A DNA stretch of 38,671 nucleotides from Acidimicrobiia bacterium (GTDB lineage Bacteria > Actinomycetota > Acidimicrobiia > Spongiisociales > JAHEDJ01), in the NCBI GenBank assembly GCA_035471805.1, contig DATIPS010000001.1:1-38671 (forward strand). The letters are read 5' to 3'. The translations under genes were made by a program, and so were the position numbers. Within the stretch, counting starts at the first letter, position 1. Every line of letters starts with the position of its first letter. Under the pieces are notes generated by a model. The model made no database searches, was not told where the DNA came from, and was given only the letters and a program-made list of their open reading frames with translations. This document shows, in pieces, positions 31,330 through 38,671 of the stretch.

Positions 31330-31874
31330 GCCTGAACCCTCCCCGCGGATAGGACACCGACGAGTGCCAGGACTGCCCCGGCAGCCGATCCGGCGCCGAC
31401 GGGCGTGGTAAGCGGGTTGCCTTCGAGCAGGATCATCACGCTCCCCTCGCAGTCGCCGCCTTCACCGCGATGAAACCCGCCGACCTCGTAGAGGCCGACC
31501 AGACTGACCGGGATCTGATCCTTTGCGTCGTCGACCGCGTAGTCGCCCTTCGAATCCGTTTCCTCGTCGTCGTTGGGGCCCTCCCAGTCGGCGAAGACGA
31601 TGCTGCTCGGGCCGATCACGACCCCCAGTTCGCCCTTGAAGTCCTTTATCACACTGCCGGTCGAGCCCGTCCACGACGCGATGAGGCCTTCCTCGTCCGG
31701 GATCACAATCGGGTTGGACGGAGAATCGTTTGCTTCTGTGTAGGTCGCACCGCCGATCGTCACGGTGCCGCTGCACCCACCCTCGACGGCCGCCTGTGCA
31801 GCGGTACCCATCAGGAGGAGCGCGCCGAACAGCATGAACAACGTCGCGACCTTCCACTTCGATATGCGTCTCAT
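31326..31874 (-). CDS. Secreted or membrane-anchored protein, 182 aa, unknown function
   Basis: A Sec signal peptide (1-28, ending T-A-A-Q-A) precedes a mature domain with G-C-S-G-T-V-T-I-G-G-A-T-Y-T and a second Cys in G-D-C-E-G-S, which may form a disulphide. The middle is acidic (G-P-N-D-D-E-E-T-D). A hydrophobic segment near residues 158-178 probably anchors the C-terminus. Similar beta-rich exported proteins occur in actinobacteria without known function. ATG 31874 is chosen because the signal peptide begins there and a TAGCGT -10 (31882-31887) lies 7 nt upstream; the longer open frame overlaps the DUF1801 gene. Confidence 0.75.
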   Translation of the reverse strand: MRRISKWKVATLFMLFGALLLMGTAAQAAVEGGCSGTVTIGGATYTEANDSPSNPIVIPDEEGLIASWTGSTGSVIKDFKGELGVVIGPSSIVFADWEGPNDDEETDSKGDYAVDDAKDQIPVSLVGLYEVGGFHRGEGGDCEGSVMILLEGNPLTTPVGAGSAAGAVLALVGVLSAGRVQA

Positions 31875-31887
31875 GCCGGAAACGCTA
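31875..31887 (-). promoter_or_regulatory. Leaderless promoter (-10) of the 182-aa secreted protein gene
   Basis: TAGCGT (minus strand, 31882-31887) is followed by TTCCGGC and ATG, 7 nt apart, with no Shine-Dalgarno. The same TCCGGC-ATG junction occurs at the methyltransferase start. Confidence 0.4.
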
Positions 31888-31977
31888 CTCGCCTGAGGAA
31901 CGATTTGGCGGGTTCTCGAGCGGCGGCGGGCAGGGCCGGCGCAGCAGGCGACCGTCACGTCACTCCTGTGGTTCGAC

Positions 31978-32011
31978 GTCCGGCGCCGGACCCGATGGCC
32001 GGGAAACGGCC
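31978..32011 (-). terminator. Inverted repeats downstream of the DUF1801 gene
   Basis: Directly after the TAA stop (minus strand) GGCCG-TTTCC-CGGCC forms a short hairpin, followed by the perfect palindrome GTCCGGCGCCGGAC (31978-31991). No T tract follows, so termination is uncertain. Confidence 0.3.
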
Positions 32012-32470
32012 TTACGAAGGTTTCCTGCGCGTCTTCCCGGCCGCCCCGGCGTCGCGTACGAAGGTTTCGACGTCGACGGCTGCGATCGTCTCGCCGATCA
32101 GGTCGAGAGGAAGATCGTCCAGTTTGCGAAACCGGACGCACGACTTGCCAACGTCGTACCTCTTCCCGGTTGCCCGGTAGGCGGCCTCGAACTCCCCGGC
32201 CTTTCCGGGCAGCGCGTAGATGCTGGTCAGGTAGACGGCCATGTGGTTCTTCTGCGAAGCAAGTCCCGCGTACATGAGCGGTCGACCGTTGTATGTGTCC
32301 GGGAAGGTGGCAATCGGAACCTGGTAGGTGATCATTCCCCAGTTGATGGCTTCCTCATAGCCGTCCGGCAGGTTGGCGAGAATCGTGTCGCGCACCGTCT
32401 CGATTGCGGCGCGGCGCCCCTCGGGAAGGGCGGCCAGATAGTCATCGACGGTGGTGGCGTCTGAACGCAT
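32012..32470 (-). CDS. DUF1801 (YdhG-like) domain protein
   Basis: The 152-aa protein has the family features D-D-Y-L-A-A-L-P-E-G-R-R at the N-terminus, then P-D-G-Y-E-E-A-I-N-W-G-M-I-T-Y, the H-M-A-V-Y-L segment and a C-terminal C-V-R-F-R-K-L-D-D-L-P-L-D-L-I. DUF1801 proteins have an iron chaperone frataxin-like fold (YdhG) but their role is not established. ATG 32470 gives the normal N-terminus. A -10-like TATTAC lies upstream. It diverges from the SOS-controlled imuA promoter, 146 bp away. Confidence 0.85.
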   Translation of the reverse strand: MRSDATTVDDYLAALPEGRRAAIETVRDTILANLPDGYEEAINWGMITYQVPIATFPDTYNGRPLMYAGLASQKNHMAVYLTSIYALPGKAGEFEAAYRATGKRYDVGKSCVRFRKLDDLPLDLIGETIAAVDVETFVRDAGAAGKTRRKPS

Positions 32471-32615
32471 GCGATGAGTTTGGAGTAATAGCCGTGGGTT
32501 TTCAAGCGGTCCGGGTCTGAAGGTACCTGGTGGTTGGTGATTGCCCATGGTTGATGCCGGGCCGGCCACAGGCCGCAGCCCGACACGACGCAGCCATTCC
32601 AGAGGGTGATCCCAC

Positions 32616-32645
32616 TTGGCAGATCGAACATATGTTCGATATGAT
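32616..32645 (+). promoter_or_regulatory. SOS promoter of imuA-imuB with a perfect LexA box
   Basis: TTGGCA (-35, 32616-32621) and TATGAT (-10, 32640-32645) are 18 bp apart. Between and touching them is ATCGAACATATGTTCGAT (32623-32640), a perfect 18-bp palindrome that matches the Gram-positive/actinobacterial LexA site CGAAC-N4-GTTCG. LexA bound here would cover the promoter completely, so imuA-imuB should be off until DNA damage. Confidence 0.9.
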
Positions 32646-32665
32646 GGAGAGTCCTTTCTGAGGAC

Positions 32666-33313
32666 ATGCGGGTGGATGAGACAGCGACGGTGCGGACGGC
32701 AATGCAGCCGGGAGGTACGGGCTGGGACCTCCGGGCAGAGCCCGGCCGGACCATAGGTTTGCTCGGGACTGCCGGTGGAGGATTGACGAGGCTGGGGCTT
32801 TCGCTGCTTGTTGATTTGTCACGAATTGCACCGGTAGCGGTTGTCGATGTGCGCGGGTGGATCTCACCGATCGCGGCGTTCGAAGTCGGTATAGATCCTG
32901 AGCATCTGGTATTCGTGAGGAGCAGGGAACGTCTCCAGTGGCCTCAGGTGGTAGCCGCATTACTTGAGGGTCTACAAGCGGTATTTGCAGAAGTGCCGGT
33001 GGGGATACCCGACGCTCATCTGCGGCGATTGGCCGCCTTGGCCAGATCGCGAGGGGGGGCACTTCTGCTGAGGCCCCTCGACGGTCGGCTTCCATCCGGT
33101 GTGTCGCACCTGTCCCTCCAATCAGAGGAGGTGAAGTGGAATGGTGCAGATGCTGGACATGGATGTCTGAGGCGCCGGCATCTCCAGATGCGTGCATGGG
33201 GGAAAGGGATGGGTGGCATCGAACGACTCATAGAGGTGGAGGAAGATGGCGAGAACCCTTTGCGTGTGGTGGCCGGAATGGTCGCTCCGGCGGCAGGACG
33301 CGCCACCGGATAG
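32666..33313 (+). CDS. imuA: ImuA/SulA-like accessory protein of the mutasome
   Basis: The 215-aa protein has a RecA-like fold fragment: G-L-L-G-T-A-G-G-G-L-T-R (31-42) sits at the place of the Walker A loop but lacks the Lys, so ATP binding is doubtful. R-G-G-A-L-L-L-R-P-L and the C-terminal G-H-G-C-L-R-R-R-H-L-Q-M-R-A segment are typical of actinobacterial ImuA-type proteins. Its partner ImuB overlaps it by 68 bp. In mycobacteria ImuA' and ImuB act with DnaE2 in error-prone translesion synthesis. CTGAGGA lies just before ATG 32666, and a LexA box controls it. Confidence 0.85.
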   Translation: MRVDETATVRTAMQPGGTGWDLRAEPGRTIGLLGTAGGGLTRLGLSLLVDLSRIAPVAVVDVRGWISPIAAFEVGIDPEHLVFVRSRERLQWPQVVAALLEGLQAVFAEVPVGIPDAHLRRLAALARSRGGALLLRPLDGRLPSGVSHLSLQSEEVKWNGADAGHGCLRRRHLQMRAWGKGMGGIERLIEVEEDGENPLRVVAGMVAPAAGRATG

Positions 33314-34712
33314 GCCCTGTTTTGTCGTTCAGCAGCAGACCGGCGGGTTTCGCGTTTTGGCTGCAAATCCAGAGGCACGTAGCTCCGGTGTAGCGCAGGG
33401 TATGTCTCGCAGGGAGGCAGAAGGTTTGTGTCCCGGTGCAGTGGTGCTCGAACGGGACACCGGATTCGAAACAACGGACTTTGAGAAGGTCGTCGTCGCC
33501 ATCGAGGACCTCGTGCCGAAGGTCGAGGTGGTCGAACCCGGTCTTGTCTTCGTTCCCATTCAAGGCGCTCTTCGTTACTACGGGGGTGAACGTCCGCTCG
33601 TTGAAAGGATGTCTGATCGAATCGCCGAGTGGCCGGGGGGGAGGTTGGGTGTTGCCCAAGGCCCTTTCGCGGCCAGGCGAGCCGCAGCTCTCGCCACCGA
33701 AACGCCTTTGTTTGTCGAAGATGATGTTGCGTTCCTGGCCGGGCTCACAGTTGATGCACTTCCAGATGAGGACCTCGTTGCAACCTTCAGATGGTTGGGA
33801 ATTGGGACGCTGGGAGAGTTGTCGCAGCTCCCAAGAGAAGCTTTGGCCTCGAGGTTCGGTGAGCCGGGGCTGGTTGTTCACCGGCTTGCCAGCGGGGAAG
33901 ACAGGATGGTGGCTCCAAGAGAGGTACCCGAGGACCTTTCGGTAGAGCAGTTCTATGAGGAGCCGCTTCAGTCGCTCGACCAGGCAGGTTTTGCAGCCCG
34001 TGCCCTTGCCGGGCGATTGGTCGCGATACTCGATGAGTGCGGGGCAGCTCCTTATCGGGTTGAAGTTTCGGTTTGGGCGGCCGATGGTACGAAGAGGATC
34101 AGAGTATGGCGAAGTGCCGATCCCTTCACCGAGCATGGTCTCGCCGAGCGCGTCTGGTGGCAGTTGAGGGCCTGGATAGAAACTGCAGGTGTTTCGGGCG
34201 GAATCGTGAGGCTCCGCCTTCAACCGGCAGACCTCTCCGATGCCGGACGCCAGTTGTCGCTCGAGGAAGACACGGCTACCCGGCTCGAGGCCTTCAGGGC
34301 TCTCCATCGTGCGCAATCCCTGGTCGGCCCTGACGCGGTGCTCCAAGCACAGGCACAGGGTGGAAGGAGGCCTTCCGAGCAGGTGGCCTGGTTCCGCTGG
34401 GGTGAGGAACCATCCGTACCGCACCGCGATCCGAGGGCTCCCTGGCCGGGGCGGGTGCCGTCACCAACCCCGGTGCTTGTCCCGCCCGAGCCGCAGTCGA
34501 TTGAAGTCGAATGGGATGGCGGCATTCCCGTCCGGATTCGTTTGCGAAGCAGATGGGAAACGGTGATCACTTGGGCAGGGCCATGGTCTCTGACCGGTCG
34601 CTGGTGGGAAGGTGAGGAAAGGGTCGACCGGTATCAGATCGTTACTTCTGCTGCTGCGCTGTTGTGCGAAGTGCGGGACGGTTTCGCTTTTGTCGTTGGG
34701 GTCTACGATTGA
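33246..34712 (+). CDS. imuB: ImuB, catalytically inactive Y-family polymerase homologue
   Basis: ImuB, 488 aa, is the hub that links DnaE2 and ImuA to the beta clamp. The Y-family fold is visible in L-A-A-N-P-E-A-R-S-S-G-V and E-V-V-E-P-G-L-V-F-V-P-I-Q-G-A-L-R-Y-Y-G-G-E. The catalytic Asp of the first strand is lost (C-V-W-W-P-E-W) and the S-x-D-E motif is replaced, as expected for ImuB. H-h-H thumb (around L-G-I-G-T-L-G-E-L) and little-finger regions follow. At the place of the clamp-binding motif (Q-L-x-L-x-x) it reads Q336-L-S-L-E-E, which lacks the aromatic residue. ATG 33246 has GGAGGAAG before it. No dnaE2 follows. Confidence 0.9.
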   Translation: MARTLCVWWPEWSLRRQDAPPDRPCFVVQQQTGGFRVLAANPEARSSGVAQGMSRREAEGLCPGAVVLERDTGFETTDFEKVVVAIEDLVPKVEVVEPGLVFVPIQGALRYYGGERPLVERMSDRIAEWPGGRLGVAQGPFAARRAAALATETPLFVEDDVAFLAGLTVDALPDEDLVATFRWLGIGTLGELSQLPREALASRFGEPGLVVHRLASGEDRMVAPREVPEDLSVEQFYEEPLQSLDQAGFAARALAGRLVAILDECGAAPYRVEVSVWAADGTKRIRVWRSADPFTEHGLAERVWWQLRAWIETAGVSGGIVRLRLQPADLSDAGRQLSLEEDTATRLEAFRALHRAQSLVGPDAVLQAQAQGGRRPSEQVAWFRWGEEPSVPHRDPRAPWPGRVPSPTPVLVPPEPQSIEVEWDGGIPVRIRLRSRWETVITWAGPWSLTGRWWEGEERVDRYQIVTSAAALLCEVRDGFAFVVGVYD

Positions 34713-34763
34713 ACGGACCGCGACCGGTTCGCCCCGCAATCACCGGAACGGCGGGTCTCGCCG

Positions 34764-35495
34764 TCAATCGCCCGCAGCTTCGACCATCTCCTCGATCTTC
34801 TGTTTCGTGAGATCCCGCAGCATTACAACGTCCCTGCGGGTGAGCCCGGAGGTTTCGATTGGCTCAGAGATGGTCACCTTCATCGGCCCTCCGAAGATCG
34901 GTCTGCGCTGCGGCCACACCAGGTGGCCCCCGTGGACCATCACCGGCAGGATGGGAAGCCCCGAATCGATCGCGATAGCGAAGGCACCCCGCTTGAACGC
35001 ATGAACCTTCCCGTCCCGGAAACGGGTACCTTCCGCGTATACGAGGATCGAGTGCCCGCGTCGGATCACCTCAGCCGAATGCGAGTTGATCTGCCCGTGC
35101 ACCGCCGCCCCCGCCTGGCGATCGACCTCGACGATTCCGATGGCGCGCAGGGCGGTGCCGAGGATCGGGACACCGAACAGTTCCTTCTTGGCCAGAAACC
35201 TGATCGGCACCGGCAGGGCCAAGAAGTGGGCCGGTATGTCGAGGGCAGCCTGGTGATTGGAGACGACCACATAGGAACGAGTCGGATCAACATGCTCCTG
35301 TCCGGCAACGGAGAGCGTGACTCCGGCACCGGCGAGGATGGTGCGCGCCCACCAGTTGATCACTCTCTCGATGCGCTCTGCGGATTTGTCGCGCCAGGCG
35401 AGGAATGTGACCGACCACGCGGCGATCCAGGTCGCCAGCCCGGCGACGGTGATCGCCAGCACGGTGCGAAACGGCGACTTGATCCACAGGAGCAT
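34764..35495 (-). CDS. plsC: 1-acyl-glycerol-3-phosphate acyltransferase (PlsC family)
   Basis: The 243-aa membrane-associated enzyme transfers an acyl chain to lysophosphatidate, making phosphatidate. The catalytic NHxxxxD motif is N80-H81-Q-A-A-L-D86. F-L-A-K-K-E-L-F (about 100-107), Y-A-E-G-T-R-F (153-159) and P-I-L-P-V-M-V-H-G follow. A hydrophobic N-terminal helix (about 10-33) anchors it. ATG 35495 overlaps the MFS stop by one base (TGATG), so the transporter and acyltransferase are coupled. It converges with imuB, 51 bp away. Confidence 0.92.
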   Translation of the reverse strand: MLLWIKSPFRTVLAITVAGLATWIAAWSVTFLAWRDKSAERIERVINWWARTILAGAGVTLSVAGQEHVDPTRSYVVVSNHQAALDIPAHFLALPVPIRFLAKKELFGVPILGTALRAIGIVEVDRQAGAAVHGQINSHSAEVIRRGHSILVYAEGTRFRDGKVHAFKRGAFAIAIDSGLPILPVMVHGGHLVWPQRRPIFGGPMKVTISEPIETSGLTRRDVVMLRDLTKQKIEEMVEAAGD

Positions 35496-36733
35496 CAGGG
35501 CAGCGTAGCCGGTCGCCGGCGGGCGAATACGGATCGATGATGCATGAAAACCCCGGCGGGAACAACCAGCAGAACTGCGCCGAGGGCGTTGAGATAGGCG
35601 TAGCCGGCGGCGGCGAGAACCATCCCGGAGGCGAGGCTGGCCGCCGCCCCCGACAGCCACACCGAAGCATCGACGGCTCCCTGGAGTCGAAGCCGCTCGT
35701 CGATATTCAATCCTTCCGTCAGGATGGCGCTTCCGCCGATGAAAGCGAAGTTCCATCCGAGGCCGAGCAGGAAGAGCGCGGCCACCAGTGTTGCCGTCGA
35801 ATCGGCCGGAGCCGTTCCCGCCAGCGCAACGGAAACGAGCACGATCACCATGCCGCCGGCGGCCACCTGCGGCCGGCCGAACCGGTCTCCGAGGATCCCG
35901 GTGAGGGGGGAGAGGGCAAACATGCCCAACGTGTGGGCAGAGATGACGATGCCCACTATCTCGAGTCCGGCGCCCCCATTTCTAAGGAAGATGGGCGTCA
36001 TCGCCATGATCAAGACCATTACGAAGTGGCTGGTAACCATGGAGGCGACGGCTACTTGAACGCGCGGCATTCGTGCCAGGGCCGCCCGCGGTTCAGAAGA
36101 TGGGCCTTGCTCTCCGTCGTCCGACACCACCATCTTCAGTGGATCAGGCCGCAGGAACACCCCGTAGAAACCGGCCGCCCCGAGAAAGGCCAGGGCGGCG
36201 ACAATGTACGGCCCGGAGAATGCCCTGAGACCCGATCCTTCCGCGAGGTCGGCCGACACTCCGAGCAGGTTGGGGCCGGCTACAGAGCCGATCGTGCTCG
36301 CCCACACGATCCATCCGATGGCTGCGGTACGGCGGCTGGGTTGATGGAGGTCGGCCGCCGCGTAGCGAGTCAGATGGCTGGCGCTGTTGCCGAACCCGAG
36401 CGAGAACATGGCGAAGATGAGTAGTGCGAAAGACGCCGATCCTACGGCGAGAGCCGCCGTTGCCGCAGCGACCCCGGCGAGGGCGTAGGCGCCGATGAGC
36501 ATCGGCCGGCGGCCCAAACGGACCGTTGCCGAGGCGAGGATCGTCGACCCCAAGGCGGTTCCGATCGTTGACGCGGCGGCCGGAACGCCGGCCAGATTGG
36601 ATGAGCCGGTCAGGTCTTCGGCGGCCAGGCCTGCGACCGTGATGGCCGCGATGAAACCGGTGCTCGTGAGTCCGACTCCGCCGAAGAGGACGCCGGTCAA
36701 CTTGCGGCGCACAAGCGCGGATCGATCTGGCAT
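35495..36733 (-). CDS. Major facilitator superfamily transporter
   Basis: The 412-aa protein has about twelve transmembrane segments, a Gly-rich helix (G-S-T-I-L-A-S-A-T-V-R-L-G-R-R-P, the loop 2-3 motif A) and a second-half repeat (G-I-L-G-D-R-F-G-R-P). A polar central loop (about 203-225, D-D-G-E-Q-G-P-S-S-E-P) separates the halves. A drug/metabolite exporter role is likely but the substrate is unknown. Coupling to plsC recalls lysophospholipid transporter-acyltransferase pairs (LplT-Aas), though this is only positional. The ATG at 36733 has a -10 (TAGACT, 36740-36745) 6 nt upstream, suggesting a leaderless message separate from the SGNH gene 23 bp upstream. Confidence 0.88.
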   Translation of the reverse strand: MPDRSALVRRKLTGVLFGGVGLTSTGFIAAITVAGLAAEDLTGSSNLAGVPAAASTIGTALGSTILASATVRLGRRPMLIGAYALAGVAAATAALAVGSASFALLIFAMFSLGFGNSASHLTRYAAADLHQPSRRTAAIGWIVWASTIGSVAGPNLLGVSADLAEGSGLRAFSGPYIVAALAFLGAAGFYGVFLRPDPLKMVVSDDGEQGPSSEPRAALARMPRVQVAVASMVTSHFVMVLIMAMTPIFLRNGGAGLEIVGIVISAHTLGMFALSPLTGILGDRFGRPQVAAGGMVIVLVSVALAGTAPADSTATLVAALFLLGLGWNFAFIGGSAILTEGLNIDERLRLQGAVDASVWLSGAAASLASGMVLAAAGYAYLNALGAVLLVVPAGVFMHHRSVFARRRPATLP

Positions 36734-36745
36734 CGGGTGAGTCTA
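36734..36745 (-). promoter_or_regulatory. Leaderless promoter (-10) of the MFS-plsC pair
   Basis: On the minus strand TAGACT (36740-36745) is followed by CACCCG and ATG. No Shine-Dalgarno is present. A -35 would fall in the 3' end of the SGNH hydrolase gene. Confidence 0.4.
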
Positions 36746-36756
36746 GAGGTGCTCGC

Positions 36757-37557
36757 TCAACGGTCCTCAAACACCTGGTCTGCCGCCGGCGGGCGGTCCG
36801 GGAGCGCGGACGAGAACTCGAGTGCTTCGAGGATGGTTGGCAGTGCTGCCTCCGCCCATACCGCATGGCCGCGTTTGTTCGGATGGAACCTGTCTTCCGA
36901 GAATAGGTGCTTGTCCGAACGGTAGGTGGCCGTCGTCAGCTCCCACATGGGGATGTGGAAGATTCGGTCGCTCTCAGCCGCGGCACGGCCATGGGATGCA
37001 TGGGTGGCTCTGGCCCGCGAGGTCGCTATGGCGCTCAGAGGGAAGGGCAGCCTCGGTGCAGTGCCGATGTCCCCGGCGCCGGCGAGCACGACCGTCTTCG
37101 ACCGCTCGAGCAATGCGGAACAGATGGCCCTCAGGACCTGGCGCATCTGCAGCTGGGTCATGCCGCGCAGAGCGTCGTTGGAGCCCGCGGAGACCAGCAC
37201 CATGTCGTACCCGGTCGACGTCTCCTCGATCTGCGTGTGCAAGACGTCGTTCAACCGGGCCCCGCCGAAGGCGAAGCTGTCGATCCGGATCCGGTACCGA
37301 TCCGTCAGTTGGGGGATGAGTTGTCGCACCCAGATCTCGTCGGCCGAATCGAGACCCGGGCCGGTGATGGTGCTGTCGCCGAGCAGTCCCAGCGTCCGGA
37401 GCGGCCGGTTCGGATCACCGAACTCCCCGGACGGATCGAGATCGGGGAACGATGGGAAGTCGTGGTGGGCCGCCCACTGCTGCTCCATCCACAGCACAGC
37501 AAAGAGCGCCACTCCGGCGGCGCCGGCGCTGCGCGTGAGTCTGCGTACCGGCATCAT
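36757..37557 (-). CDS. SGNH/GDSL-family hydrolase, exported or membrane-anchored
   Basis: The 266-aa protein has an N-terminal hydrophobic segment (about 10-25, [15 protein letters not shown]), then the SGNH blocks: G-L-L-G-D-S62-T (block I), G99 in F-G-G-A-R-L-N-D (block II), S-A-G-S-N127-D (block III) and D222-R-F-H225-P-N (block V). These supply Ser62, Asp222 and His225 as catalytic triad and Gly99/Asn127 as oxyanion hole. Esterase, lipase or deacetylase of cell-envelope sugars are all possible. ATG 37557 has GGAAGAG upstream and TACGTT (37578-37583) as a possible -10. It diverges from the LLM oxidoreductase. Confidence 0.88.
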   Translation of the reverse strand: MMPVRRLTRSAGAAGVALFAVLWMEQQWAAHHDFPSFPDLDPSGEFGDPNRPLRTLGLLGDSTITGPGLDSADEIWVRQLIPQLTDRYRIRIDSFAFGGARLNDVLHTQIEETSTGYDMVLVSAGSNDALRGMTQLQMRQVLRAICSALLERSKTVVLAGAGDIGTAPRLPFPLSAIATSRARATHASHGRAAAESDRIFHIPMWELTTATYRSDKHLFSEDRFHPNKRGHAVWAEAALPTILEALEFSSALPDRPPAADQVFEDR

Positions 37558-37609
37558 TATCCGCTCTTCCCGACAACAACGTAGCATGTGCAGCTGCGGA
37601 GGTGGATCA
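37558..37609. promoter_or_regulatory. Divergent promoter gap between the SGNH and LLM genes
   Basis: Only 52 bp separate the two starts. On the minus side GGAAGAG is the ribosome-binding site and TACGTT (37578-37583) a possible -10. On the plus side GGAGGT (37598-37603) precedes TTG 37610; the plus promoter must lie inside or close to the SGNH coding start. Confidence 0.45.
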
Positions 37610-38635
37610 TTGCGGTTGGGACTCAATCTGGGCTACGCGGGCGTTGGTGCTGAAGAGGCCGTTACCGAGGCGGAACGGCTCGGCTACGACTCCGTGTGGG
37701 CGGCAGAAGCGTGGGGTTTTGACGCGGTAACCGTTCTCTCCTGGCTGGCCGCCAGGACGGAACGGATACATCTCGGTTCTGCGGTTCTTCAGATGCCCGC
37801 CAGGACGCCGGCAATGACCGCCATGACTGCGTATACGCTCGACGAGTTGTCCGGCGGGCGGATGCGGCTCGGGCTCGGCATGTCCGGTCCGCAGGTCGTC
37901 GAAGGCTGGCACGGCGTTCCGTACGGCAAGCCGCTGGGAAAGACCCGCGAGTACGTGTCGATAGTGCGTCGGGTGTTGGAGCGCCGCAAGCGCCTCCAGC
38001 ACGATGGCATCCACTATCAGATCCCCTACCAGGGGGTCGATGCGACAGGGTTGGGCAAGCCGTTGATGCTCATCGGTCGCCCCACCCGGCCGGATCTCCC
38101 TGTATACATCGCTTCGATCGGGCCCAAGAACGTGGCTTTGACTGCAGAGATCGCCGATGGCTGGTTACCGGTCTTCTTCTCGCCGGAGCATGCTCGAGAC
38201 GTCTTCTGGCCTCATCTCGAAGAAGGTTTCGCGCGGTCGGGCGGTGGGCGCAACCGCGCCGCGTTCGACGTTGCCCCGACGGTCTCGGCGGTCATAACCG
38301 ACAACCTCGAGTCAGGCCGCGCTCAGATCAAACCGTATCTGGCCCTCTACATAGGCGGGATGGGGGCGAAGAACCGCAACTTCTACAGCGATCTGGCCGG
38401 ACGCTACGGCTTCGAGAAAGAGGCGGGGGAGATTCAAAGCCTCTATCTCGCCGGGCGCAAAGAGGAAGCCATCGCGTCCGTTCCCGATGCACTCGTCGAT
38501 CTGACCAGTCTGGTGGGGACGCGCGAAATGGTGCGGGATCGTCTGGAGGCGTGGAAGGAGTCGGGGGTCACGTCGCTCCTCGTCGGCCTGACGGATCTGA
38601 CAACACTGCGAACGCTGGCCGAGCTCGTCCTGTAG
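37610..38635 (+). CDS. LLM-class (luciferase-like) flavin/F420-dependent oxidoreductase
   Basis: The 341-aa TIM-barrel protein matches the F420-dependent LLM group: [11 protein letters not shown] at the start, [41 protein letters not shown], and A-D-G-W-L-P-V-F-F. Relatives in actinobacteria use F420H2 rather than FMN, for example in mycobacterial Rv2161c-like enzymes; the cofactor here is inferred from the family. TTG 37610 is chosen because GGAGGT lies 6 nt upstream; an ATG at 37586 would add eight Cys/Gly-rich residues (M-C-S-C-G-G-G-S) that do not fit the fold. Confidence 0.9.
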   Translation: MRLGLNLGYAGVGAEEAVTEAERLGYDSVWAAEAWGFDAVTVLSWLAARTERIHLGSAVLQMPARTPAMTAMTAYTLDELSGGRMRLGLGMSGPQVVEGWHGVPYGKPLGKTREYVSIVRRVLERRKRLQHDGIHYQIPYQGVDATGLGKPLMLIGRPTRPDLPVYIASIGPKNVALTAEIADGWLPVFFSPEHARDVFWPHLEEGFARSGGGRNRAAFDVAPTVSAVITDNLESGRAQIKPYLALYIGGMGAKNRNFYSDLAGRYGFEKEAGEIQSLYLAGRKEEAIASVPDALVDLTSLVGTREMVRDRLEAWKESGVTSLLVGLTDLTTLRTLAELVL

Positions 38636-38639
38636 GCGA

Positions 38640-38669
38640 TCGTCGGCCCTCCCGGTGGTGGGCCGACGA
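38640..38669 (+). terminator. Terminator-like hairpin at the right edge
   Basis: TCGTCGGCCC (38640-38649) pairs perfectly with GGGCCGACGA (38660-38669), with a 10-nt loop. It begins 4 nt after the LLM stop. The sequence ends two bases later, so a T tract cannot be judged. Confidence 0.55.
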
Positions 38670-38671
38670 AA

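Noticed and set aside
33228-34424. Long minus-strand open frame opposite imuB
   Set aside because: ImuB is clearly the coding frame by family motifs and ribosome-binding site; the antisense frame has no recognisable domain.
35537-36424. Plus-strand open frame of about 295 codons opposite the MFS gene
   Set aside because: Its composition (Gly/Arg/His/Glu-rich without hydrophobic core) is that of an antisense shadow of a membrane protein gene.

Overview
The window is a stretch of a GC-rich bacterial chromosome, most probably from a member of the Actinomycetota and perhaps a deep branch such as Acidimicrobiia (inference; no rRNA is present to settle it). The support is: the gene order dxr - rip1 - ispG; a WhiG-type sigma factor between xerC and rpsB; a perfect Gram-positive/actinobacterial LexA box (TCGAAC-N4-GTTCGA) in front of imuA-imuB; an F420/FMN luciferase-like oxidoreductase; many GTG and TTG starts; and several genes whose -10 box lies only 6-7 nt before the start codon, as in actinobacterial leaderless transcripts. 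The core from about 3.3 to 26.6 kb keeps the gene order of the Mycobacterium tuberculosis region that runs from comM/dprA to gpsI (pnp), with most of the mycobacterial insertions absent.

Layout. 1-867 (minus): a HAD phosphatase cut by the window edge and a small unknown gene, with an operator-like palindrome over their promoter. 1016-3225 (plus): an aldo-keto reductase and an orphan PAS histidine kinase with a four-cysteine cluster. 3285-7508: comM, dprA, xerC/D and whiG (DNA uptake/processing, chromosome dimer resolution, alternative sigma factor). 7726-15082: rpsB-tsf-pyrH-frr-cdsA-dxr-rip1-ispG, a nearly gapless run joining translation, UMP and phospholipid synthesis, the MEP isoprenoid pathway and a site-2 protease. 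15211-16914: proS. 17050-23372: rimP-nusA-infB-DUF503-rbfA-truB-ribF, preceded by a promoter and an attenuator-like hairpin. 23592-26555: rpsO and pnp, separated by a strong hairpin and a second leader hairpin; PNPase carries an Arg/Gly/Asp-rich tail built from 39-bp tandem repeats. A strong terminator closes this block.

The right third is more accessory. Plus strand: a SAM methyltransferase, an acyl-CoA-binding protein and an Fpg-family glycosylase with an altered zinc finger. Minus strand: a polytopic membrane protein coupled to a cupredoxin-like lipoprotein, a 59-aa two-helix membrane protein coupled to a secreted 182-aa protein, and a DUF1801 protein. Plus strand: an SOS-controlled imuA-imuB mutasome pair with no dnaE2 beside it. 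Minus strand: an SGNH hydrolase, an MFS transporter and a PlsC-type acyltransferase. Finally, on the plus strand, an LLM-class oxidoreductase.

No rRNA, tRNA, CRISPR array, insertion sequence or prophage was seen. The most interesting unexplained items are the cupredoxin lipoprotein/membrane protein pair, the PNPase tail with its leader hairpins, the attenuator before rimP-nusA-infB, the four-Cys PAS kinase, and the recurrent leaderless promoter signature. All assignments rest on reading motifs by eye; no database search was run.
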